Origin: Erysipelotrichaceae bacterium UBA6182 | GTDB taxonomy: Bacteria > Bacillota_I > Bacilli_A > Erysipelotrichales > Erysipelotrichaceae | Assembly (NCBI GenBank): GCA_002422065.1 | Contig: DITO01000213.1 | Location: 1 to 6,219, forward strand | Direction: 5' to 3' | Length of the DNA stretch: 6,219 bases | Shown here: positions 5,809 to 6,219 of the stretch, piece by piece | How the letters are laid out: each line of letters begins with the position of its first letter | How positions within the stretch are numbered: the first letter of the stretch is position 1 | Translations under genes and position numbers: made by a program | The notes under the pieces: generated by a model | The model's input: only the letters and a program-made list of their open reading frames with translations | Told to the model about the DNA's origin: nothing | Database searches by the model: none

Positions 5809-6219
5809 TCCGTTTTTACAGTTGCTGTTTTTTGTTGTTTTTCTATTTGGAATTGCCACTTATTTGTCGAATTCTAACAAAAGTATTCAAATGATTGATC
5901 TTGACCAATATCCTCAAAATGATTCACTCGTATACAAAATCGAGGCAATCTACGATCAAGGTGAGTATCTAGAAATTGTTGGATATGCATTCGACATACA
6001 GAATCGTTATGCGTTTAATAACTACATAACTGGTTCTGGAGAGAACCTGTATGTCAATGTAGATCTTGTTTTGAATAATGATCGTGTCGCATATCTTCTC
6101 AGCACGACACCGCGCTACACCAATGCTGTGGGTACAATTGGTTCAATCAATCTCCATCATTTTGGATTTATGGCAAAAGTTAGTAAGCAATATTTAAAAG
6201 AAGATGTGTATTCATTAGC
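5789..6219 (+). CDS. Signal-anchored extracytoplasmic protein, unrecognised, 3' end outside the window
   Basis: Starting with GTG at 5789, the frame stays open to the window edge (143 codons plus two bases), so the gene is truncated here only by the window. The first residues, MRKLLLNPFLQLLFFVVFLF and a few more, form a short basic end plus one hydrophobic helix (about 7-26), a signal anchor or uncleaved signal peptide with no lipobox cysteine. The rest is hydrophilic and beta-rich in character: YLEIVGYAFDIQNRY (about 59-73), NLYVNVDLVLNNDRVAYLLST (about 86-106) and HHFGFMAKVSKQYL (about 124-137). The GYAF...VDLVL...GF spacing recalls beta-sandwich modules I have seen described in Gram-positive surface-polysaccharide proteins, but this is a weak impression. 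It overlaps yfhO by 20 bases and has a consensus Shine-Dalgarno site. Its position suggests an accessory partner acting outside the membrane with YfhO. No function is assigned. Confidence 0.8.
   Translation, partial: MRKLLLNPFLQLLFFVVFLFGIATYLSNSNKSIQMIDLDQYPQNDSLVYKIEAIYDQGEYLEIVGYAFDIQNRYAFNNYITGSGENLYVNVDLVLNNDRVAYLLSTTPRYTNAVGTIGSINLHHFGFMAKVSKQYLKEDVYSL

Noticed and set aside
5790..6219. Transcription terminator, CRISPR, tRNA or mobile element in the window
   Set aside because: Nothing of these kinds was seen anywhere. The window ends inside an open gene and has no non-coding gap longer than the 57-base leader.

Overview
The window is AT-rich and reads as ordinary bacterial coding DNA. 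It uses GG-rich Shine-Dalgarno sites, GTG as well as ATG starts, and TGA as a real stop codon with TGG for tryptophan. A YfhO-family membrane protein, which is typical of low-GC Gram-positives, suggests a Bacillota or standard-code Mollicutes-related host (for example Bacilli or Erysipelotrichia-like). The genus cannot be told from this sequence.

All seven genes lie on the + strand and there is essentially no intergenic space. A possible promoter and short leader occupy the first 57 bases. Then come: a polyprenyl-phosphate-type GT2 glycosyltransferase (58-990); two tiny four-helix SMR/ArnE-ArnF-like membrane proteins (980-1315 and 1315-1644); a WecD/RffC-like GNAT N-acetyltransferase (1637-2338); RffA/WecE, the dTDP-4-dehydro-6-deoxyglucose (dTDP-4-amino-4,6-dideoxygalactose-forming) transaminase (2340-3476); a YfhO-family polytopic protein with a large C-terminal ectodomain (3466-5808); and the beginning of a signal-anchored, unrecognised extracytoplasmic protein (5789 to the window end). 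Neighbouring genes overlap by 1-20 bases or are separated by a single base, so this is a translationally coupled operon.

The genes fit one pathway. RffA and the acetyltransferase would make dTDP-Fuc4NAc (4-acetamido-4,6-dideoxygalactose). The GT2 enzyme would load it onto undecaprenyl phosphate on the inner membrane face. The SMR pair would flip Und-P-Fuc4NAc, as ArnE/ArnF do for aminoarabinose. YfhO would then transfer the sugar to a surface polymer or protein outside the cell. This is the three-component (GT2, flippase, GT-C) glycosylation scheme known from CsbB/GtcA/YfhO systems in Gram-positives, here bundled with its own sugar-nucleotide synthesis and an SMR-type flippase in place of GtcA. 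The individual family assignments are well supported. The sugar, the flippase role and the acceptor are inferences. RmlA/RmlB, needed to make the dTDP-sugar precursor, are not in the window and must be encoded elsewhere.
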